Shown one piece after another: positions 43,493-52,564 of a DNA stretch of 64,000 nucleotides. The stretch lies in NCBI RefSeq assembly GCF_002081715.1, contig NZ_MUKP01000004.1, forward strand, positions 143,638 to 207,637, written 5' to 3'. Within the stretch, counting starts at the first letter, position 1. Every line of letters starts with the position of its first letter. A model generated the notes under the pieces. That model saw only the letters and a program-made list of their open reading frames with translations. It was not told where the DNA came from and did no database searches. Source of the stretch: Nocardia donostiensis. GTDB lineage: Bacteria > Actinomycetota > Actinomycetes > Mycobacteriales > Mycobacteriaceae. Both the position numbers and the translations under genes were made by a program.

Positions 43493-44332
43493 ATGGTACA
43501 GCCGACCCCCTGGCGACTGAACGCATCCGGGGCGGCGGGCACAGAAACGCCCGCCGCCCCGGAGCCGCGCAGCACGCAGCGTGTCGCCGAGATCCGCGCC
43601 CGGCTCGCCCCACTGCGGGGCCGCTGGGGCTACGTCTGTGCCGCGATCGGCGGCTTCTTCACCCTGATCCTCATGTTCCAGCCGTGGCTGATGGCGACCG
43701 GCCCCAACGGTAAGGCCTCGGCCACCCCGTTCGGCCGCATCGACGCCGCCACCCAGTACATGGACGTCTGGTCATCGGCCGGGCCGTCGAAAACAGCAAA
43801 GATCAACGGCGTCCTGGGCATCCTCGCTGCCGCCGCGATCATCGTCACCATTTCCGCCGTCGTGATCTATCTGCGCACCCGCTCCGAGGCGATGGCCAAA
43901 GCGGCAACCATCGGCTCGGTGGCCGTCGCGATCCTGGTCGTCGTCACCCTGCTCTACATGAACAGCAAGGGCGCCGAACTCAAGAACATGACCGTGCGGA
44001 AATGGGATATCGGTGGCCAGGTCGGTTCATTGATGGGCTGGGCGTTCGGCAACAGCGACCTGATGCTCCCCGGCATCAGGGAAACCCAGTACGTCGCGTC
44101 CGCCACCCTCACCCCTCCGGCCATGATCGCCATCGCGGCATCCCTGGCCTCGGCCGTCGCCGCCGTCGCGCAGTGGATACAGAGCCAGGGAACCCGGTTG
44201 GTGCTCCGACTGTCCTGGCCGGTGGTGATCCTGCGACCGAAGAATCAGGAGGAGCAGAAGGACCAGAAGGACCAGAAGCCTGGGCAACAATCGACGCCGG
44301 ACGATTCCCCTGGACCCGAGACCTCCTCCTGA
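43493..44332 (+). CDS. Actinobacterial membrane protein, paralog 2
   Basis: 279 residues, same layout as the preceding gene: RWGYVCAAIGGFFTLILMFQ, PWL, GPNG, FGRI; hydrophobic segments near 45-65, 107-127, 137-155 and 205-225; then a Lys/Gln/Glu-rich tail. The two genes are 65 nt apart and are a tandem duplication that has diverged. The extracellular loop after the first segment (GPNGKASATPFGRI) is the best conserved soluble part. Function unknown. Confidence 0.8.
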   Translation: MVQPTPWRLNASGAAGTETPAAPEPRSTQRVAEIRARLAPLRGRWGYVCAAIGGFFTLILMFQPWLMATGPNGKASATPFGRIDAATQYMDVWSSAGPSKTAKINGVLGILAAAAIIVTISAVVIYLRTRSEAMAKAATIGSVAVAILVVVTLLYMNSKGAELKNMTVRKWDIGGQVGSLMGWAFGNSDLMLPGIRETQYVASATLTPPAMIAIAASLASAVAAVAQWIQSQGTRLVLRLSWPVVILRPKNQEEQKDQKDQKPGQQSTPDDSPGPETSS

Positions 44333-44472
44333 GCCCGATCGAGAGATCCCCCGTATACCTTCCGGTCTTGATCCGCGATAACTAATCGCTAGATGCGCAT
44401 ATCTACGTTTCACAAATCCTCTGCTGGCCATTGGTTTCGCCGATAGCGTGAGACGAAGATCTCAACACTTAC

Positions 44473-44500
44473 GCGATAATCGCGCTCGCGCGACTATCGC
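44473..44500. promoter_or_regulatory. Probable MarR operator
   Basis: GCGATAATCGCG and CGCGACTATCGC are 12-base arms (11 of 12 matched) around CTCG, 21 nt before the MarR start. Position and symmetry fit autorepression of the marR-efflux operon. Confidence 0.7.
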
Positions 44501-44521
44501 TGAGATCGATAGGATCGTCCG

Positions 44522-45001
44522 GTGACGAGCGAGTCGAAGTTGAGCGAGGTTCTGGAACGTTTCATTTTCGGCCTGTTCGTCGCAGCAGAATCCGGGGGCG
44601 CGGATCAACTGGCCGAACTGGACCTGTCGCTGTCGCAGGCGCGCACCCTGTTCACCGTCAGCCATCATGAGCAGCCGCTTCCCATCCACGTCATCGCCGA
44701 GAAGCTCACCATGTCGGTGACCGCGGCCGGTCGCAATGTCGACAGCCTGGTCCGGCTCGGACTACTCACCAGAGAAGAATGTCCGGGCGACCGGCGGGTC
44801 AAGCTCGTCGGCCTCAGCGAGCGGGGCCGCAACGTCATCCGCGATCAGGCAGCGGTCAAGCGCGCTTCGCTCGATACCTTCGCCCACCGGCTTCCCGACC
44901 ACCTACGTGCGGACCTGTGTGCCGTGCTCACGAACGTGCTCGACTCCGGCGCCCTCACCTCGTCGGATCCGCCGACCGCACTATCAGGAGATCAACAGTG
45001 A
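44522..45001 (+). CDS. MarR family transcriptional regulator
   Basis: 159 residues with a winged helix: LSLSQARTLFTVSHHEQPLP, IAEKLTMSVTAAGRNVDSLV, and the wing LLTREECPGDRRVKLVGLSE. The GTG start at 44522 has no leader-type ribosome binding site nearby. Its TGA overlaps the GTG start of the downstream DHA2 exporter, so the two form an operon, and the palindrome at 44473-44500 is the likely operator. Confidence 0.93.
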   Translation: MTSESKLSEVLERFIFGLFVAAESGGADQLAELDLSLSQARTLFTVSHHEQPLPIHVIAEKLTMSVTAAGRNVDSLVRLGLLTREECPGDRRVKLVGLSERGRNVIRDQAAVKRASLDTFAHRLPDHLRADLCAVLTNVLDSGALTSSDPPTALSGDQQ

Positions 45002-46575
45002 ACAACTCGAGTCCACCAGCGAGCGCCGCCGAGGTGCCCGACAAGATCGACGGCGCGGTGCTCAAACTGGCCGGTGTCGTCGTGCTCGGCGCCATCATGT
45101 CGGTTCTCGACATCACGGTCGTGAACGTAGCACTGCCGACCTTCCAGACCGAGTTCGACGTCGCCGCCTACTCTACGGTCGCGTGGACCGTCACCGCCTA
45201 CACGCTCGCGCTGGCCACCGTTATCCCGTTGACCGGCTGGGCCGCCGACAGGTTCGGCACCAAACGCCTGTACCTGGCCGCGCTGGTGCTGTTCACCGGT
45301 GGTTCGGTGCTGTGCGCGGTGGCGTGGAACATCGAGGCGCTCATCGCGTTCCGAGTGATCCAGGGCTTCGGCGGCGGCATGCTGATGCCGCTGGGTATGA
45401 CGATCATGACCCGCGCTGCAGGCCCCGAACGTATCGGCCGGTTGATGGCCATCCTCGGCATCCCCATGCTGCTCGGCCCCATCCTCGGGCCGATCCTCGG
45501 CGGCTGGCTGATCGACAACGCCACCTGGCACTGGATCTTCCTGATCAACTTGCCCATCGGCATCGTCTCCATCGTCTACGCCTACCTGGTACTGCCGCAG
45601 GACGAAACCCAGCCGAGCGAAACCTTCGACTTCCTCGGCATGCTGATGCTCTCCCCCGGCCTGGCGCTGCTGCTTTTCGGCGTCTCCTCCATCCCGGAGG
45701 AAGGCACCATCACCGCGCCCAAGGTGTGGGCGACCATGCTCATCGGCGGCATCCTGGTCATCGCATTCGCGTTCTACTCGTTCAAGCCCAAGCATCCGCT
45801 GCTCGATCTGCGGCTGTTCAAGAACTACAACCTGACCATATCCACGGTCACCATGCTGCTGTTCGCTGCGGCGTTCTTCGGCGGCCTGCTGCTGGTGCCG
45901 ACCTACTTCCAGCAGGTGCGCGGGGAAAGCCCGCTGATGGCGGGCCTGTTGTGCGCACCGCAGGGCCTGGGCACGCTGATCACGATGCCGCTGGCCGGCG
46001 CCCTGGTGGACCGGATGCCGGTCGGCCGGATCGTGCCCGTCGGCTTGGCCGTGATCACCGTCGCGATGTTCGGTCTCACCCAGATCGAGGCCGACACCTC
46101 GTATGCGTTCCTGATCGGCGTCCTGTTCGTCCTCGGCCTCGGCATGGGCGCGACCATGATGCCGCTGATGACCGCAGCGCTGCGCACCCTCACCGAACAC
46201 GAGGTGGCGCGCGGCTCGACGCTGCTCAACATCACCCAGCAGATCGCCAGCTCCGTCGGTGTCGCCGTGATCTCGGTGGTGCTGACCAACCAGTTCAAGG
46301 AGTCGCAGGCGGTCAGCACCGCGCAGGCGCTCACCGAAGCCCAGCGCACCGGCACCCCGCCCGATCCTTCGCTGCTGCAGTACATAGCGAGCCTGGGCGA
46401 CAAGTTCGAGGCGGTGGTGTTCGACGAGATGGCGGGCGCGTTCGCTTCCAGCTACTGGGTGGCGCTGGTGCTGTGCGGGGTGACGTTCGCCGCGTCGCTG
46501 TTCCTGCCGCGTAAACAGGATCAGAACCAGGACGGTGAGCAGACCAAGCCGCCTGCCCCGGCCCTGATGCACTGA
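44998..46575 (+). CDS. DHA2 family MFS multidrug exporter
   Basis: 525 residues, 14 transmembrane segments, EmrB/QacA type. SVLDITVVNVALPTFQTEFD in segment 1, WTVTAYTLALATVIPLTGWA, DRFGTKRLYLAAL, and the antiporter motif in GIPMLLGPILGPILGGWLID. Exports drugs or biocides with proton exchange. The start GTG 44998 overlaps the MarR stop and follows AGGAG. Repressed, by layout, by that MarR. A strong terminator lies 17 nt after the stop. Confidence 0.95.
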   Translation: MNNSSPPASAAEVPDKIDGAVLKLAGVVVLGAIMSVLDITVVNVALPTFQTEFDVAAYSTVAWTVTAYTLALATVIPLTGWAADRFGTKRLYLAALVLFTGGSVLCAVAWNIEALIAFRVIQGFGGGMLMPLGMTIMTRAAGPERIGRLMAILGIPMLLGPILGPILGGWLIDNATWHWIFLINLPIGIVSIVYAYLVLPQDETQPSETFDFLGMLMLSPGLALLLFGVSSIPEEGTITAPKVWATMLIGGILVIAFAFYSFKPKHPLLDLRLFKNYNLTISTVTMLLFAAAFFGGLLLVPTYFQQVRGESPLMAGLLCAPQGLGTLITMPLAGALVDRMPVGRIVPVGLAVITVAMFGLTQIEADTSYAFLIGVLFVLGLGMGATMMPLMTAALRTLTEHEVARGSTLLNITQQIASSVGVAVISVVLTNQFKESQAVSTAQALTEAQRTGTPPDPSLLQYIASLGDKFEAVVFDEMAGAFASSYWVALVLCGVTFAASLFLPRKQDQNQDGEQTKPPAPALMH

Positions 46576-46591
46576 TCCGGCCGGGCCCGCC

Positions 46592-46631
46592 GTGGCCGGC
46601 ATGCGCGTCCTGCGACGCGGATGCCGGCCAC
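46592..46631. terminator. Bidirectional terminator
   Basis: GTGGCCGGCAT (46592-46602) pairs perfectly with ATGCCGGCCAC (46621-46631), with an inner GCGCGTC/GACGCGG extension. It lies between the convergent DHA2 and NERD-like genes. Confidence 0.8.
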
Positions 46632-46658
46632 ATCCGTATCAGCGGCACCAGGCGCGAG

Positions 46659-48935
46659 TCAGCGGTCGGCTCGCCAGGTTCGGCCTGTGCCGACCAACGG
46701 ATCGAGGAACTCGTGGATCTGCGTGCGGGACGGTTTGCTGTAGCGGCGCCCGGGCAGGTCTTCCTCGGCAGTGGTGGCGGCGGCGCGGCAGATATCGGTA
46801 TCGGTGCTGGCCGGGTCGGCGGAGAACCGTTCGCCCGTGATCTCGGTTACGGCAACGCGACGCCCGGTCCTGGCCTCGTAAGCGGTCACCCGATACACAG
46901 CGCGGAACAGGTTCAAGGTCCGTCCGACCGGCCGGTCGCCGCCGGGCTCGTACCAGCAGGTGCGGATCATCTCGCCGGTCCGCGGCGGCGAGAGACAGGC
47001 GACCAGCTGCACCGTCGCCGGATCGACCGGATGCCACACCGCGGGGTCACCGGCACCGGCCACAGCGGCCAAATCCCCGACCGGCACTATCGGGCTCACC
47101 GACGCACGCTGATACGCTGCGGCTTCGGTGAAACCACGCGGCGATTCGCACATCGCCGCATAGTCGGTCACCTCGAACCGCGCCGCGGCACACGCCCCGA
47201 ACACGATCGCCAGCAGCGAGAAAGCTGCCAGCGAAACCCCCGCCACAGTCGCCGGTTTGCGCGCAGTGCCCACCGCATCCGGGCGCATGCCTGGCCTGGT
47301 GGGTGTCGCGCGTGCCCGTGCAGGCAGTGGAGCCGGGTGTGCAGTCGCCCCCGTACGTTCCCGTCCTATCGCCCGCCCCCCGAAGGCACGCATCAGCTCA
47401 CGAGCAGGCCGCCGGTTCTTGTCACCCGTGAGCATCGTGGTGCTGTCGGGGCGCACGTCGTCTGCCGACAACACCTGTGGATCAACGGAAGATGCCAGCG
47501 GCGTGATATCGGATGAGATCGGTGTGTCAGCGCCATCACGAACAGCGGAGACACCGCTTATCGCCGGGGAATCCTGCGCTGGGCCGGTTACTCTCCCTGC
47601 GCCCGCAACGCCTACGCTCGCGATGTCCGCGTCCGCAATACCATCGCTCGCGGTCTTCTCCGTTGGTCCCGCACCTGAATCGCCGCCTGTTGCCGTTTCT
47701 GTCCTATCCGCACCGTCAGCAGCGGTATTCGGATCGGCCAGAACTTCCCGGTCTTCGTCAACGGCCGAAAGCTCGTCGACGGCAGGCGTTTGCTCCGCAC
47801 ACGATGTCACCTCCGCGTGGCGGGGATCATGGCCGGACCCGCCCGTGAGCCCGCCGGTCCCCGACGGTCCTGACGCAGATGATGGCGGTAGACCCGCCTT
47901 GCGGTGCGCCTCTTCCGTCAGCGCGCCCGCGGCGTCTTCGGCCTGGACGTGCATGGGGCCGCGAGCCAAGAAAGTGGCTGCCGGCTCCGCTGCGGCCGAT
48001 ACTGATTCCATGCTCCCGGAAGCCGCGCCGAGATCACCGGGGGCCGTGTCGCAGGCATCTGGAACAGGGAGCGGTCTTTTCAGGGGCTCGCTATCACCCG
48101 GTGTACTCGCGAGTGGGGATGCGCCACGGTGTGCTGTCTCCGCTGTGCTCGGCAGGGACCGCACGCTTTTCGCCGGCCGGCCTGCGAGCGAGCGAGGTAG
48201 GACGCTCGGCAGCGTAGGCGTGGGGCCGAACAGGGCGGCGGGTGCCTTGTTCGGCGGCGCTGGGGCAGCCGGGTGCAGCGGTGCGGCGGCGGGTTCGGGG
48301 ATGGCGAAACCTTCTGCGGCCAGTTCCGTTCGGCTGGGCAGGTGATCGGCTCGGTCGAGTGCGGTGAGAGCGCGCTCGATCTCGGCGGTGTTCCAGCGAG
48401 GCGGACCTGCGGGTGGCCGTTGGAAGTGCGCGTGCAGGATGGCCGGCTTGCGGAACGGGACCAGCAGGACGGTGCTGCCCGGCTCGCGCTCGGGTGGCTG
48501 CCAGGTGATGCGTGAGCTGGTTTTGGGCACCAGCACGACCAGGGTTTCGATCTCGCTCGGCAGATCGTGCCGTTCGAAGAACGCGCGCACGTCCTGGGTG
48601 ATGCGGCGGGCGTGCACCAGCGGGTTCGGCGCCGATTTCGGCACCAGCAGATCTGCGGGCCGGTCCCCCACCGACCAGCGGGAGTTGTGGCGGGTGACGA
48701 GCTCGCCGTGCTGCACCGACTGGAACCCGCTGATGTGTACCAGGGTGCAGCGATGCGGGGTCAATACCAGCAGGTCGACGATGGCGCTGCCGAATCGTTT
48801 GCGGCGCGGCACCGTGACCTCGAATATCGCGACCCCGCCGAGACGGGACGGCCCCGACCCCCATTCGCCGAACAGCCGGCGGACGAAACGCTGCGGCCCG
48901 GACAATGCCTCCGCATCCTGGACATCTATGATCAC
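46659..48935 (-). CDS. NERD-like domain protein with disordered linker and membrane-anchored C-terminal domain
   Basis: 758 residues in three parts. Residues 1-210 resemble a nuclease-related (NERD-like) domain: GVAIFEVTVPRRKRFGSAIV, DLLVLTPHRCTLVHISGFQS, with an Asp/Lys pattern. Residues about 215-565 are Pro/Ala/Ser/Asp-rich and appear disordered. A single transmembrane segment (about 572-592, AGVSLAAFSLLAIVFGACAA) is followed by a 165-residue C-terminal domain with cysteines (CESPRG, LVACLSPP, RTCWYEPGG, DICRAAA) that probably sits outside the cell. The cytoplasmic nuclease-like end and the external Cys-rich end are joined by a long flexible tether. No partner gene is adjacent. Function unknown. 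Confidence 0.8.
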   Translation of the reverse strand: MIIDVQDAEALSGPQRFVRRLFGEWGSGPSRLGGVAIFEVTVPRRKRFGSAIVDLLVLTPHRCTLVHISGFQSVQHGELVTRHNSRWSVGDRPADLLVPKSAPNPLVHARRITQDVRAFFERHDLPSEIETLVVLVPKTSSRITWQPPEREPGSTVLLVPFRKPAILHAHFQRPPAGPPRWNTAEIERALTALDRADHLPSRTELAAEGFAIPEPAAAPLHPAAPAPPNKAPAALFGPTPTLPSVLPRSLAGRPAKSVRSLPSTAETAHRGASPLASTPGDSEPLKRPLPVPDACDTAPGDLGAASGSMESVSAAAEPAATFLARGPMHVQAEDAAGALTEEAHRKAGLPPSSASGPSGTGGLTGGSGHDPRHAEVTSCAEQTPAVDELSAVDEDREVLADPNTAADGADRTETATGGDSGAGPTEKTASDGIADADIASVGVAGAGRVTGPAQDSPAISGVSAVRDGADTPISSDITPLASSVDPQVLSADDVRPDSTTMLTGDKNRRPARELMRAFGGRAIGRERTGATAHPAPLPARARATPTRPGMRPDAVGTARKPATVAGVSLAAFSLLAIVFGACAAARFEVTDYAAMCESPRGFTEAAAYQRASVSPIVPVGDLAAVAGAGDPAVWHPVDPATVQLVACLSPPRTGEMIRTCWYEPGGDRPVGRTLNLFRAVYRVTAYEARTGRRVAVTEITGERFSADPASTDTDICRAAATTAEEDLPGRRYSKPSRTQIHEFLDPLVGTGRTWRADR

Positions 48936-49253
48936 CGCGACACCTCGATCCCGACCAAGCCGAACCAGACCAGGTTACGCGCTCTCGGTGAAGCGAAAAT
49001 TACTGTCCGCCAACGTAATCGGATGCGCAAGTGACGATATGATCGTAGGTTCCGTCCCTGACTGCGGCGGCGAGCCGTAGCGGCACCATCGAGCGACAAC
49101 GGTCGATATCGACGAATGAGCCCCGGATGCCCGTCCTAGCCTGCGATCGAGCACAGCTGAGGTTGCGCAGCACAGGCGGCTGCGCAAGGTGTCCCGCGGC
49201 CGAGCAGGAACGGTAGCGGACACAGAATTTCGCCCGGCCACCGTTCCTGCTGC

Positions 49254-49754
49254 TCAGGCCACGACTTCCACTACGTCGCCGGGTGACAGGTAATCGTAGA
49301 AGGTGCGTGCGCCTTCCGGTGTCATCCGGATACAACCATGCGATTGGTGTTCCACCGGACCGATATGGAATGCGATATCGCCGTTGAAGAACACCGCATA
49401 ATGCATGGGCGCATTGTGCATGGTGCTCCAGTGGAACTCACGTTTGAACGAAACCTTGAATACGCCGGGTGGCGTTTCATATCCGGGCATACCGTGCGAA
49501 ATCGGGGTCGGGCCGTAGACCACTTTGCCGTTGTCCATGAGCCATGCTTCGTTGGTCGACAGTCGTAGGCAGGCCCGTGCCGCGGTCGAGCAGGGCGCGA
49601 CCGTCGGGATCAGGGAGGGCACACCGGGGATGTCCGGCCCACCCGGCCACAGTGGCTCGGCCTGCGCCCGTGGCGCTGCGGCGAACCCGGCGGAGACCAT
49701 GCCCAGAAATACCGCGAATACTGCTGCCCAGTTGAGTAAAAGCCTGTTGCTCAT
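49254..49754 (-). CDS. L,D-transpeptidase (YkuD domain)
   Basis: 166 residues. A signal peptide or N-terminal anchor (residues 4-31, cleavage near AQA-EP) is followed by the YkuD domain: WLMDNGKVVYGPTPISHGMP, TPPGVFKV, and the active site HIGPVEHQSHGCIRMTPEGA with nucleophile Cys141. It forms 3-3 cross-links in peptidoglycan or attaches proteins outside the membrane. It is the minimal single-domain type, shorter than mycobacterial LdtMt2. Single gene. Confidence 0.94.
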   Translation of the reverse strand: MSNRLLLNWAAVFAVFLGMVSAGFAAAPRAQAEPLWPGGPDIPGVPSLIPTVAPCSTAARACLRLSTNEAWLMDNGKVVYGPTPISHGMPGYETPPGVFKVSFKREFHWSTMHNAPMHYAVFFNGDIAFHIGPVEHQSHGCIRMTPEGARTFYDYLSPGDVVEVVA

Positions 49755-49944
49755 CGAGTACCGACCTCTCCCTCTCGCCCGCCACCGGTGCTGACGCCTG
49801 GATGGTGCGCGGACTCATTTCATGGAAACAAGCCTGGGACGAACTGGAGGTACCGGTGACGATTGTGAGCCTGTTTTCGGCGGCCGGTGACCGTTCCGGC
49901 AGAAATTACCCGATCGGTATCCATCGGATATCGGAATTGTGGTT

Positions 49945-51237
49945 TTATTCCTCCCAGCTTTCGGGTACGTTGCGGCGTCGCCCCATTCGCCGCCGGCGGA
50001 AGAACACCTCTTCCACCGACACCGACGGAACCTGGCGGGTCAGCGCCGCGAGCCGGGTGTCCAGACCTGATTCGTGGATCCGCATCTCCAGGCCCGCTAT
50101 CCGTTCCTGGGGCAGGTTCGCCCATACCGCGCCGATCCGGGTGTGCACCTCGGGGCCGCCCGCCGCGATCACCGGCAGCAGCATCGGCCACAGGTCGGCC
50201 TCAGCGGCCACCGATGGCAGCGCCGCCAACGCGGAGTCGGGCAGACCGGCCAGTAGTCCGGCGATCCGCTGCTGGGTGGCCGCGCCGGTGCGTTCGGCCA
50301 GCGCCAGCAGTCCACGCCAGGCGCCGACCTCGGGACGTCCGGCGATCGCGCCGAGCAACGCGGCGAGCACGGCGTCGTTACCGAAGATCGGGTTCACCGC
50401 CACCCTGGCCAGCGACGCCGATCCGGCGTGCCCGATGAAGGTGAGCAATTCCGCCGCCGCGCCGACATGTATCGCGGTGGCGATGAGATGGCCGACGGCT
50501 TCCGATGAGCCGACACTGAACAGGATATCGGCGAGTTCGGCCATCAAATCGGGTTCGCAGCGCGCGAGTACCGACAGGGCCGCCTGCTGCAGTGCCGTCG
50601 ACCCGGCGAGTACGGTCTGCAACACCTGCGGGATGCGCTGCTGGGAGCCTGCGACGAACTGACGGAGGATCGCGTTGATACTGGCCGAGGAGTAGGCGTA
50701 GGCGGCGGCGAAGATCAGTCCTTCGTCGTCGTGCACCCCCCGTTCGACTGCCTCGATCAATCGGGGCGTCGCGTACCCGAGGAACGGCCCGGCAGTCACA
50801 TAATCGCGGCGGCGCAACACCTCCGCGAGGACCTCCATGATGGGCTCGGCAGGCGCCGCGTCCGCGAGCGGACCGACGGTGCGGGGATCCATATAGGGCG
50901 CGCAGTCGGCCGCATAGGAAACTCCGAGCAGGGCGATGGTTTCGGCGGCCTTCTTCGGGTGTTCGGCGCCGATCGCTCCGGCGGCCCGGCCGGTCATCGC
51001 GGGCGGGACCAATCGCTGCACCAGAGGCATGGAGACGCTGAGCGGAATGATCGGCACCAATTTGCTGATCCGCCGGAAAGTCTCGGCGTGCTGGGCGAAG
51101 ATGACGGCTGCCATCCGCTGCTGCAGCTCATGCAGACATTCGGCGCCCAGCCGCTCGAGATGGGCGATACGTTCCGGGGCCACATGCAGGGTGCGCGCCA
51201 GCAGGATGATCTGCGCGCGGGTTACCAGATCGCTCAT
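49945..51237 (-). CDS. Unknown helical-repeat protein, 430 residues
   Basis: 430 residues, predicted almost entirely alpha-helical with irregular repeats (for example LAEVLRRRDYVTAGPFLGYA, LSVLARCEPDLMAELADILF, LAALLGAIAGRPEVGAWRGL), in the manner of HEAT/ARM-like solenoids, and a basic C-terminus (FFRRRRMGRRRN). No signal peptide or membrane segment. No family recognised. The start ATG 51237 overlaps the stop of the 80-residue gene upstream (ATGA), so the products are probably made together and may form a complex. Confidence 0.75.
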   Translation of the reverse strand: MSDLVTRAQIILLARTLHVAPERIAHLERLGAECLHELQQRMAAVIFAQHAETFRRISKLVPIIPLSVSMPLVQRLVPPAMTGRAAGAIGAEHPKKAAETIALLGVSYAADCAPYMDPRTVGPLADAAPAEPIMEVLAEVLRRRDYVTAGPFLGYATPRLIEAVERGVHDDEGLIFAAAYAYSSASINAILRQFVAGSQQRIPQVLQTVLAGSTALQQAALSVLARCEPDLMAELADILFSVGSSEAVGHLIATAIHVGAAAELLTFIGHAGSASLARVAVNPIFGNDAVLAALLGAIAGRPEVGAWRGLLALAERTGAATQQRIAGLLAGLPDSALAALPSVAAEADLWPMLLPVIAAGGPEVHTRIGAVWANLPQERIAGLEMRIHESGLDTRLAALTRQVPSVSVEEVFFRRRRMGRRRNVPESWEE

Positions 51238-51476
51238 CGGTCGAGCAGATCTCCGAACATGATCTTTTTCGTCGGCGCCCGGAAGATCCGGGGCAACGCG
51301 GCGATCATCTGGTCGATGGCTTCGGCCAGACCGGCCCGTTCCAGCTGCTGGGCCGAGCGGAACAACATGAGCAGCTCGGCGACCTCCTGTTCGGATAATC
51401 GCTCCGACGCCGCCAGCGGCCCGTGTAGTTCGTTCTCCAGATCCGTTCTGGCGGTCAATGGCGCTCCTGTTGTCAT
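51234..51476 (-). CDS. Small helical protein, 80 residues
   Basis: 80 residues: an acidic, helical N-terminal half (LSEQEVAELLMLFRSAQQLE) and a short basic end (FRAPTKKIMFGDLLDR). No known family. Its TGA overlaps the ATG of the 430-residue helical-repeat protein; the tight coupling suggests a two-component complex, perhaps with this as a small regulatory or adaptor subunit. That is inference. Confidence 0.7.
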   Translation of the reverse strand: MTTGAPLTARTDLENELHGPLAASERLSEQEVAELLMLFRSAQQLERAGLAEAIDQMIAALPRIFRAPTKKIMFGDLLDR

Positions 51477-51581
51477 ACGTCCTCAGCAGCACGGGTTACC
51501 CACGCCACCTTCAAGCGAATCCTGCTGGGCTCACGCCCGATGCGCAATGGGCAATTCCCGCTCGCGGTACGACAGCCGGGC

Positions 51582-52493
51582 TCACCGCCGCAGCCTCCCC
51601 CACAGCGTCCAGAACACCATGCGCCCCATCCGCATCGGCCCGTAACGGACCCCGTCACGGTAGGGGCTCTCACCGCGCAGACTCACCTCCGCACCGCCGT
51701 CGACGAACAGCACCTGCCCGGTGACGAACGACGCCGACGGAGACAGCAGCCACCCGATCGCACCGGTGACCGCCTCGACCGGGCCCGGCATGCCGAGCGG
51801 CTGCGGCAGCGCGTCGGCGAGGACCCTGGCCCGCGCCGGATCCGACAGCATGGTTTCGCGGGCGGTGCTGGTGTCGACGATGCCGGGCGCGACGGCGTTG
51901 AGCGGGATACCCGCCCCTGCCCAGTCACTGGAACCGGCGTTGCGGCGCAACCAGCGGTTCAACGCGATCTTGGTCGAACGGTAGATCACCGGGCCCCGGC
52001 CACTGCGCACCAACCGCTCGGCGATGCGTGCTGCCGCTGCCTCGTCACCGCGCAGGCACATGTCGACGAGTTCGGCGTCACCGGCCGACAAGGACGACGC
52101 CGAACTCACCACGACGGCGCGGGGGTTCGGGCGCCCGGCCAGCTCGGGCCGGAACAGGCCGAGCAGTGCGAGGGTGCCGAAGTAGTTGAGCCGCAACGTC
52201 GCCGGTTTCGGTTCCCCGATACCGGCGACCAACGCGATCCCGTCTATCCCGGAATCGGCGAGCGCCACGGCTTGTCGGACCAGCGCCCGCCGCCCCTCGA
52301 CGGTGGTCAGGTCGGCCTGCACGTCCACGCCGGGACCTACACCGCATCGGATCACCGATGCGCCTGCCGCGGCGAGCTGATCGGCCAGCACCGCGCCGAT
52401 GCCGCTGTCCGCGCCTGTGACGACATAGGTGCGGTCTTCGTGTTCATTCCCGCCTGCGCGAGCTCTTTCGGAGTTACCGGTTCGTCCTGCCAT
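51582..52493 (-). CDS. Short-chain dehydrogenase (3-alpha-HSD/coniferyl-alcohol dehydrogenase-like)
   Basis: 303 residues. Dinucleotide motif TGADSGIG (residues 26-33), a deviating GIDGIALVAGIGEP in place of NNAG, the catalytic serine in VVVSSASSLS, and YRSTK. The long insertion after the serine strand and the missing NNAG are typical of the hydroxysteroid/coniferyl-alcohol dehydrogenase subgroup. It is divergent from a TetR gene across a large operator and is its probable target. ATG 52493 is used. Confidence 0.88.
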   Translation of the reverse strand: MAGRTGNSERARAGGNEHEDRTYVVTGADSGIGAVLADQLAAAGASVIRCGVGPGVDVQADLTTVEGRRALVRQAVALADSGIDGIALVAGIGEPKPATLRLNYFGTLALLGLFRPELAGRPNPRAVVVSSASSLSAGDAELVDMCLRGDEAAAARIAERLVRSGRGPVIYRSTKIALNRWLRRNAGSSDWAGAGIPLNAVAPGIVDTSTARETMLSDPARARVLADALPQPLGMPGPVEAVTGAIGWLLSPSASFVTGQVLFVDGGAEVSLRGESPYRDGVRYGPMRMGRMVFWTLWGRLRR

Positions 52494-52499
52494 AGCCAC

Positions 52500-52539
52500 A
52501 CTATATGCACTAGTGCATCTTTGCACTAGTGCATATAGT
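52500..52539. promoter_or_regulatory. Large perfect operator between SDR and TetR
   Basis: ACTATATGCACTAGTGCA (52500-52517) and its exact reverse complement (52522-52539) are separated by TCTT. Each arm itself contains the 12-base palindrome TGCACTAGTGCA, so there are two tandem dimer sites within one larger symmetric element. It overlaps the whole divergent promoter region. Confidence 0.88.
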
Positions 52540-52564
52540 CTCCGGGCCGGTTACGCTACACCGC

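Noticed and set aside
44992..46602. 536-codon minus-strand open frame, Gln/His/Asp/Gly-rich
   Set aside because: Exact antisense of the DHA2 exporter; the composition is a by-product of the transporter codons.
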